Assembly (NCBI GenBank): GCA_031404355.1
Contig: JANNHK010000313.1
Location: 1-9,152, forward strand
Direction of reading: 5' to 3'
DNA length: 9,152 nt
Origin: JANNHK01 sp031404355
Lineage (GTDB): Bacteria; Actinomycetota; Acidimicrobiia; IMCC26256; PALSA-610
Every line of letters starts with the position of its first letter. Position 1 is the stretch's first letter. Below the pieces are notes generated by a model, which saw nothing but the letters and a program-made list of their open reading frames with translations, was not told where the DNA came from and searched no databases. Both the position numbers and the translations under genes were made by a program. Below are positions 1 to 5,360 of the stretch, in pieces.

Positions 1-396
1 GTCGCGTCGTTGAAGATCAAGACCGCACCCCCGTCTGGAACCGCGGCAGTCGCGGGCGGCAAGGTCGTCTTCACGCCCGCCGCCGGTTTCGCCGGGCGCG
101 TGTCGTTCCAGTACGAGATCTGCTCGACGGCCAAGCCGGAACAGACGGAACCACCCGCGTGCCACTTCGCGAACCTGACAGTCGACGTTGCCGCATCTGC
201 GATCGTGGCAACGGCGACGACGACCACGACGACAACCGCACCGGCGACGACCACGACGACAACCGCACCGGCGGCCGCCGCGGCGTTGCCGGTCACCGGT
301 AGCAGCAACATGTGGCTCGCAGGCATTGGCCTCGTGGCTCTGCTCTCGGGCCTCGTGCTCATGATGCGGAACCGCACGAAGCGTTTCGTCGGCTAG
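1..396 (+). CDS. LPXTG-anchored surface protein, C-terminal part (5' truncated by window)
   Basis: The reading frame is open from base 1 to the TAG at 394-396, so the gene starts outside the window; a TTG at 10-12 is in frame but is not a credible start. The first ~65 residues look like one bacterial Ig-like/cadherin-like repeat (a GG-K-V-V-F-T-P-A-A-G-F-A-G core followed by a beta-strand with F-x-Y), of the Big_9 type seen in adhesins. Next come a linker of Thr runs (A-T7-A-P, A-T6-A-P), an Ala-rich stretch, the sortase motif LPVTG at 286-300, a ~20-residue hydrophobic segment and a basic tail (R-N-R-T-K-R). That order is the classical cell-wall sorting signal: sortase cleaves between T and G and links the protein to peptidoglycan. 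The sorting signal is certain by eye. The ligand or role of the protein cannot be told from this fragment. Confidence 0.85.
   Translation, partial: VASLKIKTAPPSGTAAVAGGKVVFTPAAGFAGRVSFQYEICSTAKPEQTEPPACHFANLTVDVAASAIVATATTTTTTTAPATTTTTTAPAAAAALPVTGSSNMWLAGIGLVALLSGLVLMMRNRTKRFVG
214..270 (+). repeat. Imperfect tandem repeat encoding Thr-rich linker
   Basis: Two adjacent units (30 nt at 214-243 and 27 nt at 244-270) differ by one extra ACG-type codon. Each encodes A-(T)n-A-P. The difference of one whole codon suggests length change by slippage that keeps the frame. The linker probably spans the cell wall between the Ig-like domain and the LPVTG anchor. Confidence 0.8.
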
Positions 397-420
397 TCGT
401 TCCACACTTTCGTTGAGTTC

Positions 421-448
421 GAGGGCCCGGCCACACGGCCGGGCCCTC
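421..448 (+). terminator. Strong hairpin terminator after the surface-protein gene
   Basis: A perfect 12-bp inverted repeat (GAGGGCCCGGCC, loop ACAC, then its exact complement) lies 24 nt after the TAG of the surface-protein gene. The arm is almost all G/C. It is followed by TGCTTT, not a real U-run, so it resembles the U-poor hairpin terminators common in actinobacteria. It ends only 5 nt before the -10-like element of the next gene, so its 3' arm also occupies that promoter's -35 region. Confidence 0.8.
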
Positions 449-453
449 TGCTT

Positions 454-459
454 TACGCT
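454..459 (+). promoter_or_regulatory. -10-like TACGCT for leaderless comB-family gene
   Basis: TACGCT fits the TANNNT consensus and is followed by 8 nt and then the GTG at 468. Transcription starting 7-8 nt after the hexamer would begin at the start codon. No Shine-Dalgarno is visible upstream of the GTG, since the space is filled by the terminator hairpin. The call rests on pattern only. Confidence 0.5.
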
Positions 460-467
460 CGCCGGTC

Positions 468-1187
468 GTGTGGGATCCGTGGCCTGACGCCGGTGTGCAC
501 CTGGAGTGGGGGGAACGGGGTGCGGGCGAGGCGGCCGACCGCGGTGACGACGTGATCGTCGTCGACACGTTCGCGTTCTCGACGACGCTCACGATGGCGG
601 TCGAGCGCGGCGCGCGGGTCGCGCCGGTCGGGCGGGGCGAGACGGCACCGCCGGACACGTTCGTGCTCGCCAAGGAGCGCGACGACCCGGACGCGCGGGT
701 CACGCTGTCACCGCTCAGCATCGTGCGGGTCCAGGCGGGCGACCGGCTGGCGCTGACCTCGCTCAACGGCGCGGCCGTGGTGGCTGCATGCCGGCACGCA
801 CCGCGTGTCGTCGTCGGGTGTGTTCGCAACCGGAGCGCAGTCGCGGCTGCGATCCGGCCCGACCGGCGCACGACGGTCGTCGCGTGTGCGGAGCGGTGGT
901 CGTCGATCGGGGCCGGGCACGGCGTGCGCCCGGCGCTCGAAGACTGGCTGGGCGCGGGCGCGATCATCGCCGCGCTCTCCGGCGTGACCCTGTCGCCCGA
1001 GGCCCAGGCGGCAGCTACGACCTTCACGGCCGCGGGTGACAACCTCGAGACCTGGCTGCGCGAGTGCGTCAGCGGACGCGAACTCGTCGCCCGGGGCTGG
1101 GGCGCCGAACTCGACCTGCTCGTCGCACTCGACGCGAGCCCGGTCGTCCCCGTCCTCGCCGCCGACGGCTTCTTCGAGGCTTCCTGA
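468..1187 (+). CDS. comB: ComB-family protein (2-phosphosulfolactate phosphatase-like)
   Basis: A 239-aa protein of about the usual family length. The family enzyme removes phosphate from 2-phosphosulfolactate to give sulfolactate, a Mg2+-dependent step first described in coenzyme M synthesis. Visible family marks are an early strand plus loop V-I-V-V-D-T-F-A-F-S-T-T (residues ~29-40), equivalent to the D-V-L-R-A-S-S-T type motif; the middle L-T-S-L-N-G-A (TTxNG type, ~97-103); V-V-A-C-A-E-R-W, where many members have a C-A-G; and E-D-W-L-G-A-G-A-I-I (~157-166). The Arg of the classical motif is absent; the F-S-T form is, from memory, common in actinobacterial members. No comA- or comC-like partner is in the window. 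The GTG start fits a leaderless promoter, and no better start lies upstream. The fold is well supported; the exact substrate is not. Confidence 0.8.
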   Translation: MWDPWPDAGVHLEWGERGAGEAADRGDDVIVVDTFAFSTTLTMAVERGARVAPVGRGETAPPDTFVLAKERDDPDARVTLSPLSIVRVQAGDRLALTSLNGAAVVAACRHAPRVVVGCVRNRSAVAAAIRPDRRTTVVACAERWSSIGAGHGVRPALEDWLGAGAIIAALSGVTLSPEAQAAATTFTAAGDNLETWLRECVSGRELVARGWGAELDLLVALDASPVVPVLAADGFFEAS

Positions 1188-1271
1188 GAACTGGCAGTCA
1201 CGGCCGACTTCCGCGAGGGCCGGTGGAGATCCGATCCCGACCTGCGCGCGCGACCCCAGGACGGCCGCTAG
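1188..1271 (+). pseudogene. Relict of a small antitoxin-like ORF (paralogue of the ORF at 2154)
   Basis: Directly after the TGA of the comB-family gene, the same frame reads E-L-A-V-T-A-D-F-R-E-G-R-W-R-S-D-P-D-L-R-A, then R-P-Q-D-G-R and TAG at 1269-1271. The core G-R-W-R-S-D-P-D-L-R-A matches G-R-W-K-S-D-P-E-L-R-A in the 61-aa protein encoded at 2154, with an 11-base identical run (tccgatcccga). There is no ATG/GTG/TTG start ahead of the matching part and the match stops after L-R-A, so this looks like a truncated, untranslated remnant, not a gene. The octamer gaactggc, found just upstream in both copies (1188 and 2128), may be a further trace of the shared ancestor or may be chance. Confidence 0.6.
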
Positions 1272-1296
1272 ACATCTGAAATAGTTCAGATATCAT
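1269..1296 (+). promoter_or_regulatory. Promoter with palindromic operator for the RelE-type TA operon
   Basis: TAGACA (1269-1274, -35-like) and TATCAT (1291-1296, -10-like) are 16 bp apart. The spacer holds a near-complete palindrome: ATCTGAA (1274-1280), 4 nt, TTCAGAT (1285-1291), with perfect 7-bp arms. The ATG of the antitoxin follows 6 nt after the -10, so the mRNA would be leaderless. A palindrome between -35 and -10 is where an autoregulating antitoxin or TA complex usually binds. Binding is inferred; the sequence symmetry is seen. Confidence 0.65.
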
Positions 1297-1302
1297 GGCG
1301 CG

Positions 1303-1758
1303 ATGCGTGCGATCGAGCGCCAGTTCTCCGAGTTCCTCCGCCAGCCGAACGTAGTCGTCGCCGAGTTGGACGATCACGACGTGGTGCTACGACGGCGGAA
1401 TGCTCCCGCCCTACGACTCAGCCAGGCCGATCGAGCCGAGGGCCAGGCCGTCGCGTTCGACGCACTCGCCCGGTTGCTCCGGAACCTTGCGGCGCACAGC
1501 CCCGAGGCGATGAACGACGGAGTCAGCGACGTCTTCGCGTGGTCCGAGTTTCTCCCGAAGGCCGATCGTAGAGAGTTCGTTCGCCAACTGACGCAGACGC
1601 TCGTCGCGGCAAGCAGCCTCGACAACTTCGCACCGCTGACGCAGATGCTGCACGAGTGGCGCGCAACGGCCGAGATACATGCCGACCCCAGGCTCGCCCG
1701 CCGACTGCGCAAGCCGCTGGAGGCGACTGGGGCCAAGGTGCCGCGCGCAGACGGCTGA
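1303..1758 (+). CDS. Phd/YefM-like (prevent-host-death type) antitoxin of RelE-type TA pair
   Basis: A 151-aa protein. The first ~45 residues have a Phd/YefM-like pattern: a short helix (F-S-E-F-L-R-Q-P), then V-V-V-A-E-L-D-D-H-D-V-V-L-R-R-R-N-A-P-A-L-R-L-S in two pieces, resembling the strand-turn-strand DNA-binding part of this group. The C-terminal end carries L-H-E-W-R-A-T-A-E-I-H-A-D-P-R-L-A-R-R-L, a segment I recall from actinobacterial antitoxins next to RelE-like toxins; it probably wraps the toxin. It is the first gene of a two-gene operon, 6 nt ahead of the toxin, behind a promoter with a palindromic operator that it probably represses. The length is above that of a minimal Phd (~80 aa), consistent with an added toxin-binding domain. 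The TA role rests mainly on the partner and the layout. Confidence 0.75.
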   Translation: MRAIERQFSEFLRQPNVVVAELDDHDVVLRRRNAPALRLSQADRAEGQAVAFDALARLLRNLAAHSPEAMNDGVSDVFAWSEFLPKADRREFVRQLTQTLVAASSLDNFAPLTQMLHEWRATAEIHADPRLARRLRKPLEATGAKVPRADG

Positions 1759-1764
1759 CGACGC

Positions 1765-2109
1765 GTGGCAAAGCGCAGAGAGCGAGTCGCTCCCCCTCCG
1801 GCAGCGGGCGGGTGGGACTTTCGATTCGCCACCAACGAGGCCATCAAGGGCTGGGGACAGGTGTGCTCGGTCGCGGGCGCAAATGCCCGCGTGGCATGGG
1901 ACATGATCACAACGGACCCTCGTCGGCGCGACTCGCGCCAGCACCCGTTGAAGGGAGGGCTCGGGACGAGACTCGTGAACGGCAGCGAACTCGAGCAATG
2001 GCAGTACGAAGTCACGGCCGCAGGACGCATCTGGTACTGCATCGATGACGCGAACCGCACCGTGTGGATGACCGATGCCTCACCCGGCCACCCGAAGGCA
2101 ACAGAGTAG
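1765..2109 (+). CDS. RelE/ParE-like toxin (mRNA-interferase type)
   Basis: A 114-aa protein, the usual size for RelE-fold toxins. Key stretches are H-P-L-K-G (residues 60-64) followed by L-G-T-R, W-Q-Y-E-V-T (79-84), G-R-I-W-Y-C-I-D-D (87-95) and a C-terminal G-H-P-K-A-T-E (108-114). This is the pattern of actinobacterial RelE/YoeB-like toxins, which cut mRNA in the ribosomal A site, with basic and aromatic residues and the terminal H-P-K as likely active-site parts. The gene starts with GTG, 6 nt after the antitoxin stop, and has no Shine-Dalgarno, so translation is probably coupled to the antitoxin. The frame looks intact, with no sign of decay. Family membership is well supported. The ribosome-dependent cutting mode is inferred from the family. 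Confidence 0.8.
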   Translation: MAKRRERVAPPPAAGGWDFRFATNEAIKGWGQVCSVAGANARVAWDMITTDPRRRDSRQHPLKGGLGTRLVNGSELEQWQYEVTAAGRIWYCIDDANRTVWMTDASPGHPKATE

Positions 2110-2140
2110 ACGTGTCCGAACCCCGACGAACTGGCGGTTC

Positions 2141-2146
2141 TAGGAT
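2141..2146 (+). promoter_or_regulatory. -10-like TAGGAT for second TA-like module
   Basis: TAGGAT fits TANNNT and lies 7 nt before the ATG at 2154, which would give a leaderless mRNA. A short inverted repeat (GAAC-5 nt-GTTC, 2128-2140) sits just upstream and could be a weak operator. The element also supports the ATG at 2154 as the true start, not the in-frame upstream ATG at 2064 that lies inside the RelE-like toxin gene. Confidence 0.5.
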
Positions 2147-2153
2147 CGTGGCG

Positions 2154-2339
2154 ATGGATCACGCCGATCGGATCAGCGCCGCCAAGACCGAGCTTCTCAA
2201 TGGTCGATGGAAGTCCGATCCCGAGTTGCGCGCACAAGTTGATTGGTTGCTCTCCATGCCCCCGATCGAGCGACTGCGACTCCTCGAGGCGGACAACGAA
2301 TTCATCGACGCGCTCCGTCCGGCGCCCGGACATTGCTGA
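2154..2339 (+). CDS. Small acidic-helical protein, candidate antitoxin of nucleotidyltransferase module
   Basis: A 61-aa protein that I do not recognise as a named family. It appears all-helical: A-K-T-E-L-L-N-G-R-W-K-S-D-P-E-L-R-A-Q-V in the first half, then S-M-P-P-I-E-R-L-R-L-L-E-A-D-N-E-F-I-D-A. Its stop codon overlaps the likely TTG start of the nucleotidyltransferase ORF (TTGCTGA at 2333-2339), so the two are translationally coupled. A small ORF upstream of and overlapping an AbiEii/MenT-like toxin is the typical place for the antitoxin. A truncated paralogue of its GRWxSDPxLRA core lies at 1188-1271. The start is chosen from the -10-like element 7 nt upstream. The antitoxin role is inference from context only. 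Confidence 0.65.
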   Translation: MDHADRISAAKTELLNGRWKSDPELRAQVDWLLSMPPIERLRLLEADNEFIDALRPAPGHC

Positions 2340-2877
2340 TCGACCTGATACGAGCGCTTGAAACGAACGGCGTCCGCTACGTCATTGTGGGTGGGCTCGG
2401 CGCGCGCGCATCCAGGGTGCTCCGATGTCAACCGACGACCTCGACCTGATGCCCGATCCCGACCCGGCGAACCTCGAACGCTTGGCGACTGCGCTCAGCG
2501 GCCCCGAGACAGCGAAGAGGACCGGTGCCGGCATCGTCGAACCCCACCCCGTTGTAGAAGCTATGGAGTTCCGGACCGCCACGATCTGCAGCTATGTCAC
2601 CGCTGACGGCCCGATCGACGTACTGATGGAACTACCCGACGTGGGCTCGTACGACGACGTGCTGCGGAACGCTCGCAGATATGCGTTGGACGACATCTCG
2701 ATCTACACGGCCGACATCGACGACATCATCAGGTCGAAAGTGGCCACGGATCGGGCGAAGGACTGGCGCGCGCTGGATGTGCTCTACGAGACACGAGACC
2801 GACTGCGCAAGGAACCCGATTCCTATGAGGTCAGTGCGTCCGTGATCGATCCCGAGCCCGACGCAGACGACGGTTAG
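2333..2877 (+). pseudogene. AbiEii/MenT-like nucleotidyltransferase toxin gene, frame broken at a (GC)5 tract
   Basis: Two frames together encode one nucleotidyltransferase. From TTG 2333 the first frame reads L-I-D-L-I-R-A-L-E-T-N-G-V-R-Y-V-I-V-G-G-L-G-A-R, containing the family's GG motif, then runs out of register at GCGCGCGCGC (2400-2409). The frame that ends at TAG 2877 continues the family pattern: A-R-I-Q-G-A-P-M-S-T-D-D-L-D-L-M-P, with the DxD metal-binding motif, then N-L-E-R-L-A-T-A-L, a mid-domain G-P-I-D-V-L-M, and I-D-D-I-I-R-S-K. Removing one GC unit joins both parts into a protein of about 180 aa, a normal length. As it stands, no single frame holds both the GG and DxD motifs, so the toxin should be inactive unless slippage or frameshifting occurs. 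An ATG at 2425 could start a 150-aa remnant without the GG motif. Alternatives are sequencing error or phase variation. The stop overlaps that of the gene on the other strand (TTAG, 2874-2877). Confidence 0.75.
2400..2409 (+). repeat. (GC)5 dinucleotide tract at the frameshift
   Basis: Five GC units lie exactly between the GG-motif codons and the codons of the DxD region of the nucleotidyltransferase. Four units would restore a continuous frame. Short dinucleotide tracts can gain or lose units by strand slippage. Confidence 0.8.
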
Positions 2878-3806
2878 CTACGAGCCATTCCCGCGCGTTC
2901 GCCGCGCGTGACGAACTTGGTCGCCATCTTGCGGCTGGCCTCGTCGATCATCTCGTCGCCGAACATGACTGCGCCCTTGCGGTCGCCTTCGGTGGTGGCC
3001 TTCTCGTAGGCCTCGAGGATGTCGAACGCGCGGTCGAACTGTTCCTGCGTCGGCGTGAACACCTCGTTGATGACCTTCACCTGGTCGGGGTGCAGCGCCC
3101 ACTTGCCGTCGAAGCCGAGGATGCGGCAGCGCATCGCGTAGTCGCGCAGCGCGTCGAGTTCACGGATCTTGAGGAACGGACCGTCGATGACCTGCAGGCC
3201 GTTGGCGCGCCCGGCCATGAGGATCTTCGAGAACACGTAGTGGAAGTGGTCGCCCGGGTACTCGGGGATCTGCACGCCACCGGTGAGCACGGGCATCTCG
3301 GTGGAGGCGGCGAAGTCGGCAGGGCCGAAGATGATCGTCTCGAGCCGGTCGCTCGCCGCGCAGATCTCCTCGACGTTGATGAGACCCCGCGCCGTTTCGA
3401 TCTGCGCTTCGATGCCGACCCGCGACCGGCGGCCCGTGACCTTCTCGATCTGGGTGAGCAACTTGTCGAGCGCCTGCACGTCGGCGGCCGTCTCGACCTT
3501 CGGGAGCATCAACTCGTCGAGGCGCTCCCCCGCGTTCTCGACGACTTCGATGACGTCGCCGTACGTCCACTCCGTGTCCCACGCGTTGACGCGTACACAG
3601 AGCACGGTGTCGCCCCAGTCGAGTTCGCGGATCGCCTTCGCGATCTTGGCCCGCGCCGGCACCTTCTCGAGCGGCGCGACGGCGTCCTCCAGGTCGAGGA
3701 ACACCATGTCGGCGCCGAGGCCGGGCGCCTTGCCCATCATCTTCTCGGACGAACCGGGTACCGACAGGCACGACCGGCGGGGCAAGTAACGGGAGCGTTC
3801 GGACAT
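2874..3806 (-). CDS. CitE/HpcH-family CoA-ester lyase (malyl-CoA/citramalyl-CoA lyase-like)
   Basis: A 310-aa TIM-barrel protein, close to the ~315-aa length of L-malyl-CoA/beta-methylmalyl-CoA lyases. These enzymes split (or form) malyl-CoA-type esters into a 2-oxoacid and an acyl-CoA, using Mg2+. Visible marks are L-S-V-P-G-S (14-19), D-L-E-D-A-V-A-P (38-45), R-V-N (72-74), L-P-K (101-103), E-A-Q-I-E-T-A-R-G with Glu137, and F-G-P-A-D-F-A-A-S with Asp164; Glu137 and Asp164 match the family's metal ligands. K-W-A-L-H-P-D-Q-V and N-E-V-F-T-P near residues 240-260 are also typical. No other gene of the ethylmalonyl-CoA or 3-hydroxypropionate pathway is adjacent, so the true substrate is open: malyl-CoA, beta-methylmalyl-CoA or citramalyl-CoA. 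The ATG at 3806 is supported by a -10-like element 7 nt upstream. Confidence 0.88.
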   Translation of the reverse strand: MSERSRYLPRRSCLSVPGSSEKMMGKAPGLGADMVFLDLEDAVAPLEKVPARAKIAKAIRELDWGDTVLCVRVNAWDTEWTYGDVIEVVENAGERLDELMLPKVETAADVQALDKLLTQIEKVTGRRSRVGIEAQIETARGLINVEEICAASDRLETIIFGPADFAASTEMPVLTGGVQIPEYPGDHFHYVFSKILMAGRANGLQVIDGPFLKIRELDALRDYAMRCRILGFDGKWALHPDQVKVINEVFTPTQEQFDRAFDILEAYEKATTEGDRKGAVMFGDEMIDEASRKMATKFVTRGERAGMARS

Positions 3807-3813
3807 GCCAGGC

Positions 3814-3843
3814 AGGCTACGGGCCTAGGGTTCCGGGCGTGAA
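3814..3843 (-). promoter_or_regulatory. Leaderless promoter for the CoA-ester lyase
   Basis: On the minus strand, TTCACG (3843-3838) and TAGCCT (3819-3814) are 18 nt apart, and TAGCCT is followed by 7 nt and then the ATG. The -35-like element overlaps the start codon of the divergent MBL-fold gene, so the two promoters share DNA. No Shine-Dalgarno is present. Confidence 0.5.
3826..3831 (+). promoter_or_regulatory. -10-like TAGGGT for leaderless MBL-fold gene
   Basis: TAGGGT fits TANNNT and stands 7 nt before the GTG at 3839. The expected -35 region would fall over the start codon of the divergent lyase gene. With only about 32 bp between the two start codons, one RNA polymerase could block the other. 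Confidence 0.5.
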
Positions 3844-4648
3844 ACTCGACCAGCTCGCCGACGGCGTGTGGGCCTGGATCCAACCGGGCGGCGAATCGGG
3901 CGTGAGCAACGCCGGTGTGATCGCCGACGCCGACGGCCTGACCGTGATCGACACGCTCATGGTGCCGTCGCAATGGGAACCGTTCGTGCGCGCAGTGAAC
4001 GCACTCGGGCGGCCCGTGCGCCGGCTCGTCCTCACCCACGCGCACATCGACCACGTCGGCGGCACCCGCGGCTTCCCCATGGCCGCCGTGTACGGCTCCG
4101 AGCAGACGAGTCACCTGCTCGACGGCGAGATGCCGCTCGGCGCGTACAAACGGTTCATGCCCGCGTTCGACGCCGAGTTCGACGTACTGGCCGAGGCCGG
4201 CACGCGTCCCGTCACGCATCTCGTCACCGACGCCGCCCAACTCACCGAGCGCATCGAGATCCTCCCCGCCACCGGGCACACGTCCGGCGACCTCATGGCG
4301 CTCGTCGCCGACTGCGACGTGTTGTTCGCGGGCGACCTGTGTTTCTTCGGCGTCACACCCCTCGCGTTCCAGGGCGACCCGGGCGTGTGGGCCGACGTGC
4401 TCGACGCGGTCGCGGAACTCGCGGCGACGATCGTGCCCGGCCACGGACCGGTCGGCGGCGAGGCCCAGGTGCGCGAGCTCCAGGCGTATCTCCGGCACTG
4501 TGTCGCGGGCAGCATCCCGCCCGGACCGTGGGACCGCTGGGCCGAACGCGAACCGCGCGACGCCATCAATATCGAACGGGCCAAGCTGCTCGCGGAAGGT
4601 CGCGACGAGATGCCACCCGCGATGCTGAAGGCAATCGGCTTCGGCTGA
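3839..4648 (+). CDS. Metallo-beta-lactamase-fold hydrolase
   Basis: A 269-aa protein with the full dinuclear metal site of the MBL superfamily: T-H-A-H-I-D-H (His67, His69, Asp71, His72), G-H-T-S-G-D (His147), A-G-D-L (Asp166) and P-G-H-G-P (His202). All usual ligands are in order, so it should be an active zinc (or iron) hydrolase of the glyoxalase II/quinoprotein-relay-like branch, acting on thioesters, lactones or similar. The ~65 residues after the last His (from W-D-R-W-A-E-R-E-P-R-D-A-I-N-I-E-R-A-K to the end) are helical and could shape the substrate pocket. It has no signal peptide, so it is cytoplasmic. Being divergent from a CoA-ester lyase hints at CoA-thioester chemistry, but this is weak. 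The GTG start is fixed by the -10-like element 7 nt upstream. The gene is convergent with the dienelactone hydrolase gene, 7 bp away. Confidence 0.85.
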   Translation: MKLDQLADGVWAWIQPGGESGVSNAGVIADADGLTVIDTLMVPSQWEPFVRAVNALGRPVRRLVLTHAHIDHVGGTRGFPMAAVYGSEQTSHLLDGEMPLGAYKRFMPAFDAEFDVLAEAGTRPVTHLVTDAAQLTERIEILPATGHTSGDLMALVADCDVLFAGDLCFFGVTPLAFQGDPGVWADVLDAVAELAATIVPGHGPVGGEAQVRELQAYLRHCVAGSIPPGPWDRWAEREPRDAINIERAKLLAEGRDEMPPAMLKAIGFG

Positions 4649-4655
4649 CCCCCAC

Positions 4656-5348
4656 TCAGGTCAGGTTCTTGCGGAGGAACTCGAGCGTGCGCGACCACGC
4701 TTGCGCAGCCGCGTCGTTGTCGAACGTGCCGAGCGCGTTGTGGTCGCCCGCGAACGCGTGACCCGTGCCCGGGTACACGTGGATCGTGATCGCCTTGCCC
4801 ATCGCTTCGAGCTTCTCGCCGAGTGCGTTCACCGCGTCGGGCGGGAAGAAGTCGTCGTGCTCGGCGAAGTGGCCCTGGATGGGCGCGCTGAGGTTCGACC
4901 AGTCGGGTCCGCCGTCGCCGAGCGGCGCACCGTAGAACGGCACCACCGCGCCGACCTTGTCGCCGGCCACGGCACCGATCACGAAGCTGAGCATGCCGCC
5001 CATGCAGAAACCGACGACACCGACCTTGTCCCCGCTCACCGCCGAATGCCCGAGCAGGTAGTCGATCGCGCCCACCATGTCGCGCGCGGCGCGGTCCTGC
5101 GGCAGCGCGTTCATGAGCTGCGCCGCCTTGTCCATCTCGGTGTGCCCCGCGAGTTCACCGTGGTACAGGTCGGGGGCGAGGGCGGTGAACCCTTCGGCCG
5201 CGAGCTTGTCGGCCACGCCCTTCAGGCTCGGGTCGAGTCCCCACCATTCTTGGATGACGAGGACACCGGCACCCGATCCGGTCGCCGACTCGGCGAGATA
5301 CCCGGCGGCTTCGGACCCGTTGCTCGGAAACGAAACAGTTGTTCCCAC
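4656..5348 (-). CDS. Dienelactone hydrolase family protein
   Basis: A 230-aa alpha/beta hydrolase, the usual length of carboxymethylenebutenolidase-type enzymes, which open dienelactone rings in chloroaromatic breakdown. The catalytic triad is visible: Cys115 in G-F-C-M-G-G, Asp165 in H-F-A-E-H-D-D, and His197 in G-T-G-H-A-F. Glu34 in Q-E-W-W-G matches the residue that holds the cysteine in its resting state in the family. There is no signal peptide. No other aromatic-degradation gene is near, so a broader hydrolase role is as likely as dienelactone itself. The gene starts with GTG and, unlike its neighbours, has a clear Shine-Dalgarno (GGAGGG, 6 nt spacer). A perfect inverted repeat overlaps its likely -10, which suggests control by a repressor or activator. 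Confidence 0.85.
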   Translation of the reverse strand: MGTTVSFPSNGSEAAGYLAESATGSGAGVLVIQEWWGLDPSLKGVADKLAAEGFTALAPDLYHGELAGHTEMDKAAQLMNALPQDRAARDMVGAIDYLLGHSAVSGDKVGVVGFCMGGMLSFVIGAVAGDKVGAVVPFYGAPLGDGGPDWSNLSAPIQGHFAEHDDFFPPDAVNALGEKLEAMGKAITIHVYPGTGHAFAGDHNALGTFDNDAAAQAWSRTLEFLRKNLT

Positions 5349-5354
5349 TCGTCA

Positions 5355-5360
5355 CCCTCC
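5355..5360 (-). promoter_or_regulatory. Shine-Dalgarno of the dienelactone hydrolase gene
   Basis: GGAGGG on the minus strand lies 6 nt before the GTG at 5348. It is the only strong Shine-Dalgarno before a gene start that I found in the window, and it fixes this start. Confidence 0.7.

Noticed and set aside
2064..2153. ATG at 2064 as the start of the small antitoxin-like ORF
   Set aside because: It lies within the RelE-like toxin gene; the ATG at 2154 has a -10-like element 7 nt upstream, and the similarity to the relict lies downstream of it.
1374..2333. A 319-codon minus-strand frame across the RelE-type TA pair
   Set aside because: It lies antisense to two recognisable genes and has no motif of its own.
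3090..3842. A 250-codon open frame on the plus strand opposite the CoA-ester lyase
   Set aside because: It is antisense to a clear enzyme gene, its protein is low-complexity with no family motif, and high GC makes long antisense frames common.
4646..4658. Terminator between the convergent MBL-fold and dienelactone hydrolase genes
   Set aside because: The gap is only 7 bp and no stable inverted repeat is visible.
3868..4761. A 297-codon frame overlapping the MBL-fold gene on the same strand
   Set aside because: It is an Arg-rich off-frame shadow; the other frame carries every metal-binding motif of the MBL family.
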